DNA of 64,000 bases from Nemorincola caseinilytica (GTDB lineage: Bacteria; Bacteroidota; Bacteroidia; Chitinophagales; Chitinophagaceae): the NCBI RefSeq assembly GCF_039540515.1, contig NZ_BAABFA010000010.1:248001-312000 (forward strand), given 5' to 3'. A program made the position numbers and the translations under genes. Shown here piece by piece: positions 34,274 through 42,470 of this stretch. Below the pieces are notes generated by a model. The model saw only the letters and a list, made by a program, of their open reading frames with translations, was not told the origin of the DNA and did no database searches. Each line of letters begins with the position of its first letter. Positions within the stretch are counted from its first letter, which is position 1.

Positions 34274-35314
34274 ATGTCACAAGTAACAGTACAACCCAAC
34301 CAGAACATACTGGATATAGCAGTGAGCGAATATGGCAGTCTTGAGGCTGCTATGGAACTGTGTGCCGCCAATGGTCTTACTCTCAGCATGGTGCCCGCTG
34401 CGGGTAGCATGCTGAATGCCCCGGCAGTACCAGAGGCTATGACCGATGCCGACACACTACTATACATGCGCTCTCGTGGTATACAGATAGGTACCGCAGG
34501 AATAACAATACCACCTCCGGCCCCACCTACGATGATGTTGCGCAAGGTTCTGGTACCTGACATGCAAACGACCGTAGATGTATATTATCCGCACATAGAA
34601 GGTACACCTATCATGCGTGTAAATATGGTAGGAACTGAGAATTTCTACAACCTGTATGATCTGCAGGAAAACTGGCCAGAGCTTACGGCATACTATGTGC
34701 GTGCACAACGTTACAGTTTATTCTCGGTACCTGATCCCGGAGGAATAACGTTACCAATGCCGGAATATATAATAGGCTTCATGGAAGACAAAAACCTGAT
34801 ATATCCCATACACGACCCGGCAGGCCCAGCAGAAGAGAGCTATATCATTTACTCTGCACCTGATGCATATATGGGCAGTACAGGTCATGTGGCACGCCTC
34901 ATAGATGTACATGGCAATAATACAGTGTGTGCCCCTATGATACTGGTGCATTATGTTGGCTTCGATATGCTTGCGCCATTCAATTCTTATGTTATTATGG
35001 GAAAGATAGACGTAGACCCCAGCACATGGATATGGGATGAAGAGGCAGGTGTGATGAGAGGTGGAGTCATATATATACCACCTATAGAGCTACCGCCTGG
35101 TATATTGGATATACAATTTCCACTTACGGTATTACGCTATCGCAAGCAAAGCGAAATGACCTATACATTTCTGTTCGGGACATGGGAATTAGCGCTGGAG
35201 CCAAATGAAGTATACGAGATAATAATAGATACAGGCTTCAGACCATCGGGCATTCTTGATGTGTCATGGCGATCTGCTCAATACAGTATAGCGGTAGAGG
35301 TAGTACCCGTCTAG
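34274..35314 (+). CDS. LysM-like tail/baseplate protein, paralogue 1
   Basis: A 346-aa protein. The first 75 residues form a LysM-like unit (VTVQPNQNILDIAVSEYGSLEAAMELCAANGLTLSMVPAAGSML), followed by a LRSRGI-TIGTA-type link. The remaining 250 residues are beta-rich (MLRKVLVPDMQTTVDVYYPHIEGTP..., DVHGNNTVCAPMILVHYV). It lies between the gp25-like wedge and the J protein. It pairs with the next gene, which shares the N-terminal unit but differs in most of the C-terminal part. It may contribute to a baseplate arm or to host contact. Confidence 0.65.
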   Translation: MSQVTVQPNQNILDIAVSEYGSLEAAMELCAANGLTLSMVPAAGSMLNAPAVPEAMTDADTLLYMRSRGIQIGTAGITIPPPAPPTMMLRKVLVPDMQTTVDVYYPHIEGTPIMRVNMVGTENFYNLYDLQENWPELTAYYVRAQRYSLFSVPDPGGITLPMPEYIIGFMEDKNLIYPIHDPAGPAEESYIIYSAPDAYMGSTGHVARLIDVHGNNTVCAPMILVHYVGFDMLAPFNSYVIMGKIDVDPSTWIWDEEAGVMRGGVIYIPPIELPPGILDIQFPLTVLRYRKQSEMTYTFLFGTWELALEPNEVYEIIIDTGFRPSGILDVSWRSAQYSIAVEVVPV

Positions 35315-35375
35315 GACTTTATTTACAGCATACTATCGACCGATACAAAACTTACAAAGACCTTTTTTCAATAAC

Positions 35376-36341
35376 ATGGTGACCGTACAACCTAATCAAA
35401 GTATACTGGATGTAGTACTGAACGAATATGGTAGCCTGGAAGCGGCCATGACTTTTTGCACAGCCAATGGCATATCCCTTAGCACTATACCTGTAGCCGG
35501 AACCACATACCAAGTGCCAGCTAGTATCGAAGGTAATGCAATATCTTTGGCATACCTGCGCAGTCGAGACATTACGATAGGAACTGCCGATGTGAACGTC
35601 GAAATTCCTGGGCCACTTATTGCGTCTATAGTATTGCGGCCATACGAAATGAGCATAAACTTGAATGGATATCATTTAGGAGAGTTCGGACTCCGATGGG
35701 TAAGTCATGTTGCATTTTACAATCGATATCCCTTATTAGAAGATTGGGTAGTTCCGCCAAAGCTCATCCTTACCTCGATTGAACAATGGGATATACCCCC
35801 ATCTGGATTGGCGGGAGCTGAGGCCGAGTTGCTACTCTCTGCAGGTCAGATGTTCGAAAAAATATTAGAGTTCCCACCCACTACAGAATCTGTAGGAGCA
35901 GGAGTTCACTTTTGGTATTCAGACCCATCTAGTTTTTGGGAAAATGCAGTAGCTCGATTCGAAGATGTTGAAGGCAACTCTGCCGTATGTGCACCAGTAG
36001 TGGTATACTATTCTCCTACAGCGACACTTTACACAATTATAGGCCAACTCCAATTACATATCGGCACACAAATAGGAGAATCCTACATACAGCCCATTAC
36101 TATTTTACACCCGCCAGATAATCCTGTTTTCAATGTGCTATATCATAAAATAATCTACCAGACCAGTAGTGGAGAAGAAGTATCTACCGGGGCCTTGGCC
36201 ACAGGCGATACAGTGGAACTTCACCTGACCGCCGGTATATATCACATCATACTCGCCACTACTTATACACGTCCTTTCGAGGGGGTAGACCCCGGGCCTT
36301 ATTCTTTCAATAGCCTGGTACTGGAAGTGACCAACTCCTAA
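35376..36341 (+). CDS. LysM-like tail/baseplate protein, paralogue 2
   Basis: A 321-aa paralogue of the preceding gene: VTVQPNQSILDVVLNEYGSLEAAMTFCTANGISLSTIPVAGTTY, then LRSRDITIGTADV. Short shared blocks recur later (DVEGNSAVCAPVVVYYS here, DVHGNNTVCAPMILVHYV there), while the rest has diverged strongly. The C-terminal half (about 35.6-36.2 kb) is visibly more AT-rich and uses fewer ATA codons than neighbours, suggesting a recent acquisition or a variable receptor-facing module. Confidence 0.65.
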   Translation: MVTVQPNQSILDVVLNEYGSLEAAMTFCTANGISLSTIPVAGTTYQVPASIEGNAISLAYLRSRDITIGTADVNVEIPGPLIASIVLRPYEMSINLNGYHLGEFGLRWVSHVAFYNRYPLLEDWVVPPKLILTSIEQWDIPPSGLAGAEAELLLSAGQMFEKILEFPPTTESVGAGVHFWYSDPSSFWENAVARFEDVEGNSAVCAPVVVYYSPTATLYTIIGQLQLHIGTQIGESYIQPITILHPPDNPVFNVLYHKIIYQTSSGEEVSTGALATGDTVELHLTAGIYHIILATTYTRPFEGVDPGPYSFNSLVLEVTNS

Positions 36342-36361
36342 AACAATAAAAACAAAAATTT

Positions 36362-37189
36362 ATGGCAAGAACAATAACTCAGATACAGGACGAGATAATT
36401 AGCACCAGGGAAACACAGTTGCCAACCCTTAATAGCGAGAGCCGAGTGGCCGTATGGCGCTTGTGGACCTATGTAATAGCTGTTGCTATATGGGCAGTGG
36501 AAAAACTATTTGACACACACAAGGCCGAGGTGAATGATATAATAGCCCGGCAAAAACCGCATAGCCTGGCATGGTACAGAGAAAAAGCGAAAGCATTTCA
36601 ATATGAAAATGACCTGCCCGATGGTAGCGACACTTACTCGATCATAAGAGAAGAAGACCGCATAGTGAAATATGCAGCAGCCATAGAACGTACCAACACT
36701 GTGCGGTTAAAGGTCGCTAAGATCGGAGAACCCGCCGAGCCGGGCGGAGAAGAAGACCTGGCGCCACTGAGTGGAGCCGAAATGGACAACTTTGAGCCGT
36801 ATATGCACCGGGTAAAGGATGCCGGGGTACGCCTTATCATAAATAGCGCCACGGCCGACCTGTTGCGGCTTACTGCCACCATCTATTACGATCCGCTGGT
36901 ACTGGCTGCCGATGGCTCACGGCTAGATGGAACATCGGCCACACCGGTGACAGATGGCATACGCGCATACCTGAAAGGCATAGACTTTGGCAATGGCCTG
37001 ATGGTGGTGAACCGCCTGCGCAATGCCATAGAGGCAGTAGAGGGGGTGCGCATTGGCCATCTGACCCTTGTAGAGACAAAATATGCCGAGTTCGATTATA
37101 CAGAGGTAGAAGTAGAATACCTGCCCGATGCCGGCTATATACGTTTAGATACCACTACACTTACTTACATACCTCACGAACCATTCTAA
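36362..37189 (+). CDS. Baseplate J-like protein
   Basis: A 275-aa wedge protein of the gpJ/baseplate J family. It opens with TQIQDEIISTRETQLPTLNSESRVAVWRLWTYVIAVAIWAVEKLFDTHKAEVNDIIARQKPHSLAWYREKAKAFQ. The C-terminal domain follows: VRLIINSATADLLRLTATIYYDPLVLAADGSRLDGTSATPVTDGIRAYLKGIDFGNGLMVVNRLRNAIEAVEGV. It is shorter than enterobacterial J proteins, as is usual in this lineage. Confidence 0.82.
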   Translation: MARTITQIQDEIISTRETQLPTLNSESRVAVWRLWTYVIAVAIWAVEKLFDTHKAEVNDIIARQKPHSLAWYREKAKAFQYENDLPDGSDTYSIIREEDRIVKYAAAIERTNTVRLKVAKIGEPAEPGGEEDLAPLSGAEMDNFEPYMHRVKDAGVRLIINSATADLLRLTATIYYDPLVLAADGSRLDGTSATPVTDGIRAYLKGIDFGNGLMVVNRLRNAIEAVEGVRIGHLTLVETKYAEFDYTEVEVEYLPDAGYIRLDTTTLTYIPHEPF

Positions 37190-37195
37190 TGACCT

Positions 37196-37696
37196 ATGTT
37201 CAATATCGACCTTTTTTCTCTGGGCACACAACTGCTGCCGGTACGCTGGCGCAAGCCGCGCATGAGCGCGTGGATCAGATGCCTGCTGACACCGCTGAAC
37301 ACACTCTATACGCTGTTCCTCAACAACCGGTCTGGCAACCACTACCGCCTTTCGCATACAGGCCAGGTATGTAGTTTGGAAGCCCTGCTGAACGATGCAT
37401 ACGATCCCGGCCGCCACATTTCTATTGAGGACGGCCCCTTTCTGGACCCTCTATTCATATATATCCCCGACGAAGACAGGGATGTACCCATATCGCTTGT
37501 CAGCGAATTGCCGCACGATGATTACGAGGCGCCCATATACTTGCTTACCGTGGCCGAGACAGCTACCGAGGCCGAGCAGTTCGTTGTCCGTTACCCTACG
37601 AGCATATCTGCCTCGTTCGATGAGATACGCTGGCGCGCCCTTATAGACCAGTATAGGCTGGTGGGCAAGAATACCTATAGCTTCTCACCATTCTGA
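37196..37696 (+). CDS. Baseplate/tail protein I-like, unknown family
   Basis: A 166-aa protein directly after J (six-base gap): LFSLGTQLLPVRWRKPRMSAWIRCLLTPLNTLYTLFLNNRSGNHYRLSHTGQVCSLEALLNDAYDPGRHISIEDGPFLDPLFIYI. In this slot phages carry the gpI wedge protein that links J to the tail fibres. The 'HTGQVCSLEALLNDxYDP' segment is frequent in Bacteroidota contractile elements. Role assigned by position. Confidence 0.68.
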   Translation: MFNIDLFSLGTQLLPVRWRKPRMSAWIRCLLTPLNTLYTLFLNNRSGNHYRLSHTGQVCSLEALLNDAYDPGRHISIEDGPFLDPLFIYIPDEDRDVPISLVSELPHDDYEAPIYLLTVAETATEAEQFVVRYPTSISASFDEIRWRALIDQYRLVGKNTYSFSPF

Positions 37697-37768
37697 TGAA
37701 TGAACGAAACTATTGCTGTGCCTACCCTCAAGACCACTTTTATCACTTACAAAACATATACATAAGAC

Positions 37769-38584
37769 ATGAACTTACACAAACGAATAGACTTCGGACA
37801 GCCGGGAGGCTTTCCCCTTACGCAGAACAGGCTGGCCGACCTTCAGACGGCCTACACCGAAGCGCTGCTTGCTATTATAGCGGCCGGTGGCGACATCGTC
37901 GGTCCCTTGCGCCTCAGTGGCATGGAGCTCACTACCCCCTCACCCGGCACCACGGCAGTATCTGCAGGTTACTTCGTATATAATGGCAACCTGGTGCGGT
38001 TCGAAGGGGGGAGTGTGACGCCCGGAGAGGACGATGAGGTGGCTATCGTCATATCTCACCCGGCCGAGGACCTTACATACAATGATGGTGTAGAACGTCC
38101 TGTGCTGCTGCGTACCATAGCTACACTTGTCGCCGAAGAACCTGCAGGCATGGATGACACCCGTTTTCCCATTATGCTTTTCAACCCTTGGGGACGTATC
38201 GGTTGGGCCGGAGGCTACATGATGAGCAGCCCGCTGGAGGGTACCGTGCTTTACCGTAAAGACCTCTTCTCTAACGTAGTAGCGCTGAAGGGTAATGTAT
38301 CTATCAGCAACATATCGCCGGCCACAGAGTTACCTGCTATAGGTTTCCTCACCTTCTGGACCCTGCCTGAAGGATACAGACCCGAGGAAGATGCCTATTT
38401 CGTGGGCCACTTCATAGATCCCGCATCAGGCGGCAACTACCCCCGCAATAGTATGGACTATCTGCGTCACTTTACCTGCCGGCTCACTACTGCTGGTGAG
38501 GTACAGGTAGAATTCATAAACGATGACGGTGCCTTCCCTGCCGGCTACAGCGTCACCTTTAACGCACGCCTGAACCTGGGCTGA
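37769..38584 (+). CDS. Tail fibre / tip protein
   Basis: A 271-aa protein, last of the rightward late operon. It begins MNLHKRIDFGQPGGFPLTQNRLADLQTAYTEALLAIIAAGG, a segment typical of fibre or collar N-termini in Bacteroidota phages, followed by beta-rich text (TTAVSAGYFVYNGNLVRFEGGSVTPGEDDEVAIVIS) and a C-terminal domain ending VTFNARLNL. It may recognise the host surface. It is short for a full fibre, and no fibre-assembly chaperone follows. Confidence 0.65.
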   Translation: MNLHKRIDFGQPGGFPLTQNRLADLQTAYTEALLAIIAAGGDIVGPLRLSGMELTTPSPGTTAVSAGYFVYNGNLVRFEGGSVTPGEDDEVAIVISHPAEDLTYNDGVERPVLLRTIATLVAEEPAGMDDTRFPIMLFNPWGRIGWAGGYMMSSPLEGTVLYRKDLFSNVVALKGNVSISNISPATELPAIGFLTFWTLPEGYRPEEDAYFVGHFIDPASGGNYPRNSMDYLRHFTCRLTTAGEVQVEFINDDGAFPAGYSVTFNARLNLG

Positions 38585-38661
38585 TGAGCCGGCCCATTGC
38601 CGGTTTACGGGCCCGCCCTTCCCCTTTCTATTTGCATATCACCGAAATTGGTCTTATATTG

Positions 38662-38669
38662 TACCTTTG
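38662..38669 (+). promoter_or_regulatory. -7 promoter element (TACCTTTG)
   Basis: Exact TAnnTTTG, 23 bases before the lipoprotein ATG. No well-spaced -33 TTTG. It indicates that the lipoprotein is transcribed separately from the phage late operon. Confidence 0.5.
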
Positions 38670-38692
38670 TTTCAAACCAAGTTAACGCAAAT

Positions 38693-39202
38693 ATGAAAAG
38701 CGCTGCAAGCATTGTGGTGATGCTGGGGCTCACGGCGGGCCTGTTCTCCTGCAAAAAAACGATACACTGCGAAACGCAGACCATAAAGAAGGTATATTTT
38801 ATCAGCTCGCTTTCATCAATGAAGGTGCCGGACTCGGTAGCTATGGTACGCATGTTCAATAAGACCGGCGGTTTCTCCGAGCTTTCCGAGATATTCCTGC
38901 CCATAAAGCTGGCCAAAGAGGGTATATCGGATAAGAGCATGGAGTTTCCATACAAGGGCCAGAAGACCTACGATTATAACTGGGAGGTGACCCTGCTGCC
39001 ATCCAATAGGGTATACTACTTCTCCAAGATATCGCATGAGAGTGCTACCTCGAAAACGCACTACTGCACCAATGGTACCAGTTATACTGTCAGGTCGGGC
39101 CCCGGGGGCACACCCCTTGCCGATTCTACGGTACGCGTACCCGGCAATCCCTACTCCACTACACCCTACTTCGAACACGACATAGAGGTGCAGTATTACT
39201 AG
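38693..39202 (+). CDS. Lipoprotein, unknown
   Basis: A 169-aa protein with a lipoprotein signal ending at the lipobox LFSC-KK (Cys about residue 19). The mature part has strands such as VYFISSLSSMKVPDSVAMVRMF and VTLLPSNRVYYFSKIS and two further cysteines. No family recognised. It lies just outside the prophage on the same strand with its own -7 box, so it may be a host gene or a prophage-carried moron. Confidence 0.55.
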   Translation: MKSAASIVVMLGLTAGLFSCKKTIHCETQTIKKVYFISSLSSMKVPDSVAMVRMFNKTGGFSELSEIFLPIKLAKEGISDKSMEFPYKGQKTYDYNWEVTLLPSNRVYYFSKISHESATSKTHYCTNGTSYTVRSGPGGTPLADSTVRVPGNPYSTTPYFEHDIEVQYY

Positions 39203-39225
39203 TAGCATCATACATTAACAGCATA

Positions 39226-39267
39226 AAAGCAGCAAGGGATGTCCATATGGACATCCCTTGCTGCTTT
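39226..39267. terminator. Perfect palindromic bidirectional terminator
   Basis: AAAGCAGCAAGGGATGTCCAT is followed directly by its exact reverse complement (21 bp per arm, no loop bases). It separates the lipoprotein gene from the convergent membrane-protein gene. Confidence 0.85.
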
Positions 39268-39286
39268 ATATGACCTAAGCGAACTG

Positions 39287-40726
39287 TCAGAAGAACATGC
39301 TGCACACCACTATGGCGGCAATAACGCATATGAGGTCTACCAGCAGCATAGACGATAGTGTATAACGGGTGTTCTTTACCTTCACACTGCCAAAGTACAC
39401 GGCTATCACATAAAAGGTTGTCTCGGCCGAGCATTGGAACACACTGGCCAGCCGCCCGGCCATAGAATCTACACCATAGGTCTGCATGGCGTCTATCATA
39501 AAGCCGCGCGAGCCGCTGGAGCTGAAGGGCCGAAGTATGGCTACAGGCAGCGCATCGGTGATACCCTTATCTACCCCGAACATAAGGAAGAACCGCGCAA
39601 TAGCGCCCGATATTATCTCGAACACACCACTGTTGCGAAACAGCGATATGGCCGCCAGCATACCCAGTATATAGGGAAATATGGAAACACCCGTCTTGAG
39701 GCCACCTGCGGCGCCATCTACAAAGGAGGAGAATATGTTCTTGCCTTGGTCGGCAAAGGCACGCTCGCGGGTAAAGGCATATGCCACTACGGCCAGTATG
39801 ATGCTCAGCAGTATCACGTTCGATATATTGGCCGTGAAGTGGTTCTTCTCTATTATGTCCAGCCGGGTAATATAGAACATCAACCCAGCCAGCACGCCCA
39901 TTATACTGCCTATGGCCAGCAGCAGTGCACCGCTGCGAAAATTGATGCGCTGCCTTATACCCACTATCACCAGTGCTGCCAGCGTACCTATGAAAGAGGT
40001 GATGATGCAGGGCAGCATCACATCGGCAGGGTTCTGCGCATTCTGCGCAGCGCGGTACCCTATGATGGATGTAGGTATAAGGGTAAGCCCCGCAGCATGC
40101 AGGCACAGGAACATGATCTGTGCATTGCTGGCGCGCTCTTTGTCGGGGTTTATCTCCTGCAGGCTTTCCATGGCCTTTAGGCCGAAGGGTGTGGCGGCAG
40201 AGTCCAGTCCCAGGAAGTTGGCGGCAAAGTTCAGCGTCATATAAGATATGGCGGGGTGCTTGGCCGGTACATCGGGAAAGACCTTCACAAATACCGGGCT
40301 CAATAACCGCGCCAGCTTCTCTGATGCGCCGGAGTCTATGAGCAGTTGCAGTATACCACAGAAGAAAGAGAGATACGCAATGAGCGGCAGCAGCAGATCG
40401 AAGATAGAATTGCGGCAGGTAGGCAGTATGCCATCGGCGGCCTGCCTACCTGCCGTTATGCGTACTACACCTTTATCCAGCGTATAGATAGTATCCTGCC
40501 AGGTGGTGGGGCCGTGGGCTATGTACTTATGGTCGGGCGCACGGTTCAGGCTGTCCTGTATATGCACCGGCAGCCGGGCGGTATATACTTCCCCTATCAC
40601 CAGTGCATCGTCCTTTTTGCCATTCACTACATGGTCTATACTGTACACATTGCCGGTGGCCAGCATACCCAGTATATATACCGTAGACAGGATAATAATG
40701 ATGAGCCAGAATCTGCTAAGTACCAT
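39287..40726 (-). CDS. Nucleoside-recognition domain membrane protein (spore maturation A/B-like)
   Basis: A 479-aa polytopic protein in which two nucleoside-recognition (Gate) domains are fused, as in Bacteroidota SpmA-SpmB-like proteins. First domain: LNFAANFLGLDSAATPFGLKAMESLQEINPDKERASNAQIMFLCLHAAGLTLIPTSIIGYR. Second: GAAGGLKTGVSIFPYILGMLAAISLFRNSGVFEIISGAI and ALPVAILRPFSSSGSRGFMIDAM. A periplasmic insert (about 25-110) follows the first helix. The transported substrate is unknown. Start at 40726 (MVLSRFWLI). Confidence 0.85.
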   Translation of the reverse strand: MVLSRFWLIIIILSTVYILGMLATGNVYSIDHVVNGKKDDALVIGEVYTARLPVHIQDSLNRAPDHKYIAHGPTTWQDTIYTLDKGVVRITAGRQAADGILPTCRNSIFDLLLPLIAYLSFFCGILQLLIDSGASEKLARLLSPVFVKVFPDVPAKHPAISYMTLNFAANFLGLDSAATPFGLKAMESLQEINPDKERASNAQIMFLCLHAAGLTLIPTSIIGYRAAQNAQNPADVMLPCIITSFIGTLAALVIVGIRQRINFRSGALLLAIGSIMGVLAGLMFYITRLDIIEKNHFTANISNVILLSIILAVVAYAFTRERAFADQGKNIFSSFVDGAAGGLKTGVSIFPYILGMLAAISLFRNSGVFEIISGAIARFFLMFGVDKGITDALPVAILRPFSSSGSRGFMIDAMQTYGVDSMAGRLASVFQCSAETTFYVIAVYFGSVKVKNTRYTLSSMLLVDLICVIAAIVVCSMFF

Positions 40727-41002
40727 TGGCGCGGCTATTTTCTGTACTAAGGTAATTGAAAAGATAGCATGGCTGTTATGAATATACTGCCTGCCATGTA
40801 TTTCCGCTCTTCGCACAATATAGACAAGACCGATATTGTCCTCGTTAGGGCTACAACTATCCTCCCAGAGCGGCACGGTCTCATAAAAAATGCAATGAAG
40901 ATGATAGTTGCGTTCGCCCTCGATATTTGTCTCTTATATATTACTCATTTTACTGCCTGCCACTTTTTAACTTTTGACTTAATTTAGCGTTCGTATATTG
41001 CT

Positions 41003-42205
41003 ATGTCGAAAAAGAAGATGAAACTGAGGTCCGCCTGTATTAGTGTATTGTCTGTATTGTCACTGGCCATAGCCTGCAACTCTCCCGTGCAGAACGCAGC
41101 GGCACGCACACCCGGTTTCGACGACCCGGTAAAGGCCACGGTAGCGCCCCTCATCTACGACACGCTCAGCGCTAACGCGCGTAGTATCATTGCCCAGCTC
41201 GATGAGTATTATCGCGGCCAGGTGCGTGCCGGCTTCAATGGTGCGGTGCTGGTGGGCGTAAAGGGCAAGGTGGTATACGAACGCTACTTTGGCGTCAGCA
41301 ACAGGGAAAAGAAAATGCCCGTGGCGTTCAATTCTTCTAGCCAGCTGGCATCTATATCCAAGACCTTTACCGGCGCTGCCATACTGTACCTGTACGAGCA
41401 CAAGATGCTGAACATAGACTACCCGGTACAGCACTATATAAAGGACTTTCCGTACAGCGGTATATCGCTGCGCATGTTGCTGAACCACCGCTCGGGCCTG
41501 CCCGACTATACCAAGTGGGTGCCCGTCTATAACAAGGATACCCGTACGCCTATCACAAACGAGGCTGTGGTAGGGCTGATGGTAAAACACAAGCCCCGTG
41601 TGGAGTTCAGGCCCAATACCCGCTTCAAGTATTGCAATACCAACTTCGCCCTGCTGGCGCGGGTCATAGAGGTGGTGTCCAAAATGAGCTATGCCGAATT
41701 CATGAACAAGCACATTTTCGCACCACTGGGCATGACCAATACCTTTGTGTACGAACCCTGGAAAGGCCTGCCGGGCAATGCTACCATCAGCTATAAGTAC
41801 AACTGGGTGCGCGAGCCCGATATGTTCGCCGACGGTGTAACGGGCGATAAGGGCATATACAGTACCGTGCAGGATATGTTTCGCTGGGACCAGTCGCTGT
41901 ACAACAGCACACTGCTCAGCAACGAGATGATAGAACTGTCTTATGGCCCATGCTCTTTCGAGAAGCCGGGCATAAAGAACTATGGCCTGGGCTGGCGTAT
42001 GCTGTGCTACCCCAATGGTAATAAGGTCATTTACCACAATGGTTGGTGGCATGGCAACAATACATCGTTCTACAGGCTCATAAAGGAGAACATGACCATC
42101 ATAGTGCTGGGCAACAGGTTCAATAAGGCCATATACCGCCAGGCGCCCGTTATATACGGTATAGTAAAGGGTGTAGAGGCCACCGGTTTCGACGACGAGG
42201 GCTAG
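41003..42205 (+). CDS. Serine hydrolase, class C beta-lactamase/PBP-like family
   Basis: A 400-aa exported lipoprotein-like enzyme (signal ending LAIAC, lipobox Cys about residue 25). The SxxK motif is in SQLASISKTFTGAAILYLYE (about residue 115), the YxN motif in FKYCNTNFALLARVIE, and HNGWWHGNNTS near the end replaces the usual KTG/HTG. Such proteins are usually esterases, D-aminopeptidases or DD-peptidases rather than antibiotic-destroying enzymes; the substrate cannot be read from sequence. Confidence 0.82.
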   Translation: MSKKKMKLRSACISVLSVLSLAIACNSPVQNAAARTPGFDDPVKATVAPLIYDTLSANARSIIAQLDEYYRGQVRAGFNGAVLVGVKGKVVYERYFGVSNREKKMPVAFNSSSQLASISKTFTGAAILYLYEHKMLNIDYPVQHYIKDFPYSGISLRMLLNHRSGLPDYTKWVPVYNKDTRTPITNEAVVGLMVKHKPRVEFRPNTRFKYCNTNFALLARVIEVVSKMSYAEFMNKHIFAPLGMTNTFVYEPWKGLPGNATISYKYNWVREPDMFADGVTGDKGIYSTVQDMFRWDQSLYNSTLLSNEMIELSYGPCSFEKPGIKNYGLGWRMLCYPNGNKVIYHNGWWHGNNTSFYRLIKENMTIIVLGNRFNKAIYRQAPVIYGIVKGVEATGFDDEG

Positions 42206-42306
42206 GCCGTTCATTTCTTTTTCTTTCATTTTACCTGGTCTATAGAAACAGGTAGGGTGTACGGATGCATTTCAAAATTCGCATAGCACTTTCGCTAAAT
42301 AATACC

Positions 42307-42362
42307 CGCGCGACAGCGCGGACATTGCATCTCCCTCTCCATCGGAGAGGGCTGGGGTGAGG
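42307..42362. repeat. REP-like palindromic unit with GGGGTGAGG tail
   Basis: CGCGC-GACA-GCGCG (42307-42320), then CCCTCTCC-ATC-GGAGAGGG (42333-42351) followed by CTGGGGTGAGG. It is a dispersed intergenic repeat type found in many Gram-negative genomes and fills part of the 265-base gap before purH. Confidence 0.65.
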
Positions 42363-42429
42363 CTGAAGGAGCGAAGATCTGAAATGTACCTGCGCTCTGC
42401 CTCCCGCCTGCCATATGCTGCCGATACTG

Positions 42430-42437
42430 TATCTTTG
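42430..42437 (+). promoter_or_regulatory. -7 promoter element of purH (TATCTTTG)
   Basis: Exact TAnnTTTG, 33 bases before the purH ATG. No good -33 box and no visible purine riboswitch in the leader. Confidence 0.5.
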
Positions 42438-42470
42438 CGCCTCATATATTCATAATATTCTCATTTCTAT

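Larger units (their letters stand above)
17879..38584. mobile_element. Mu-like contractile prophage, late (head, packaging, lysis, tail) module
   Basis: About 20.7 kb between scoB and a lipoprotein gene. It encodes portal, TerL, small terminase, connector, capsid and protease, two holin candidates, spanin, CHAP endolysin, sheath, tube, tail chaperone, tape measure, hub, spike, wedge, J and I baseplate proteins and a fibre. Head genes of DUF935 and DUF1320 type place it near Mu-like phages. No integrase, transposase, replication gene or obvious attachment repeat is seen, so it is either the late part of a larger split prophage or a domesticated particle. Base composition and ATA-rich codon use resemble the host. 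Confidence 0.85.

Noticed and set aside
17879..38584. Reading the contractile module as a headless tailocin or extracellular injection system
   Set aside because: Terminase, portal, connector, protease and capsid genes are all present and open, which such headless particles lack.
41060..42229. 389-codon open frame opposite the beta-lactamase-family gene
   Set aside because: The forward frame has signal peptide, SxxK and YxN motifs; the reverse frame is a codon-bias shadow without family text.
42206..42470. Purine riboswitch ahead of purH
   Set aside because: The gap holds a REP-like repeat and a -7 box; no purine-aptamer core sequence could be found.
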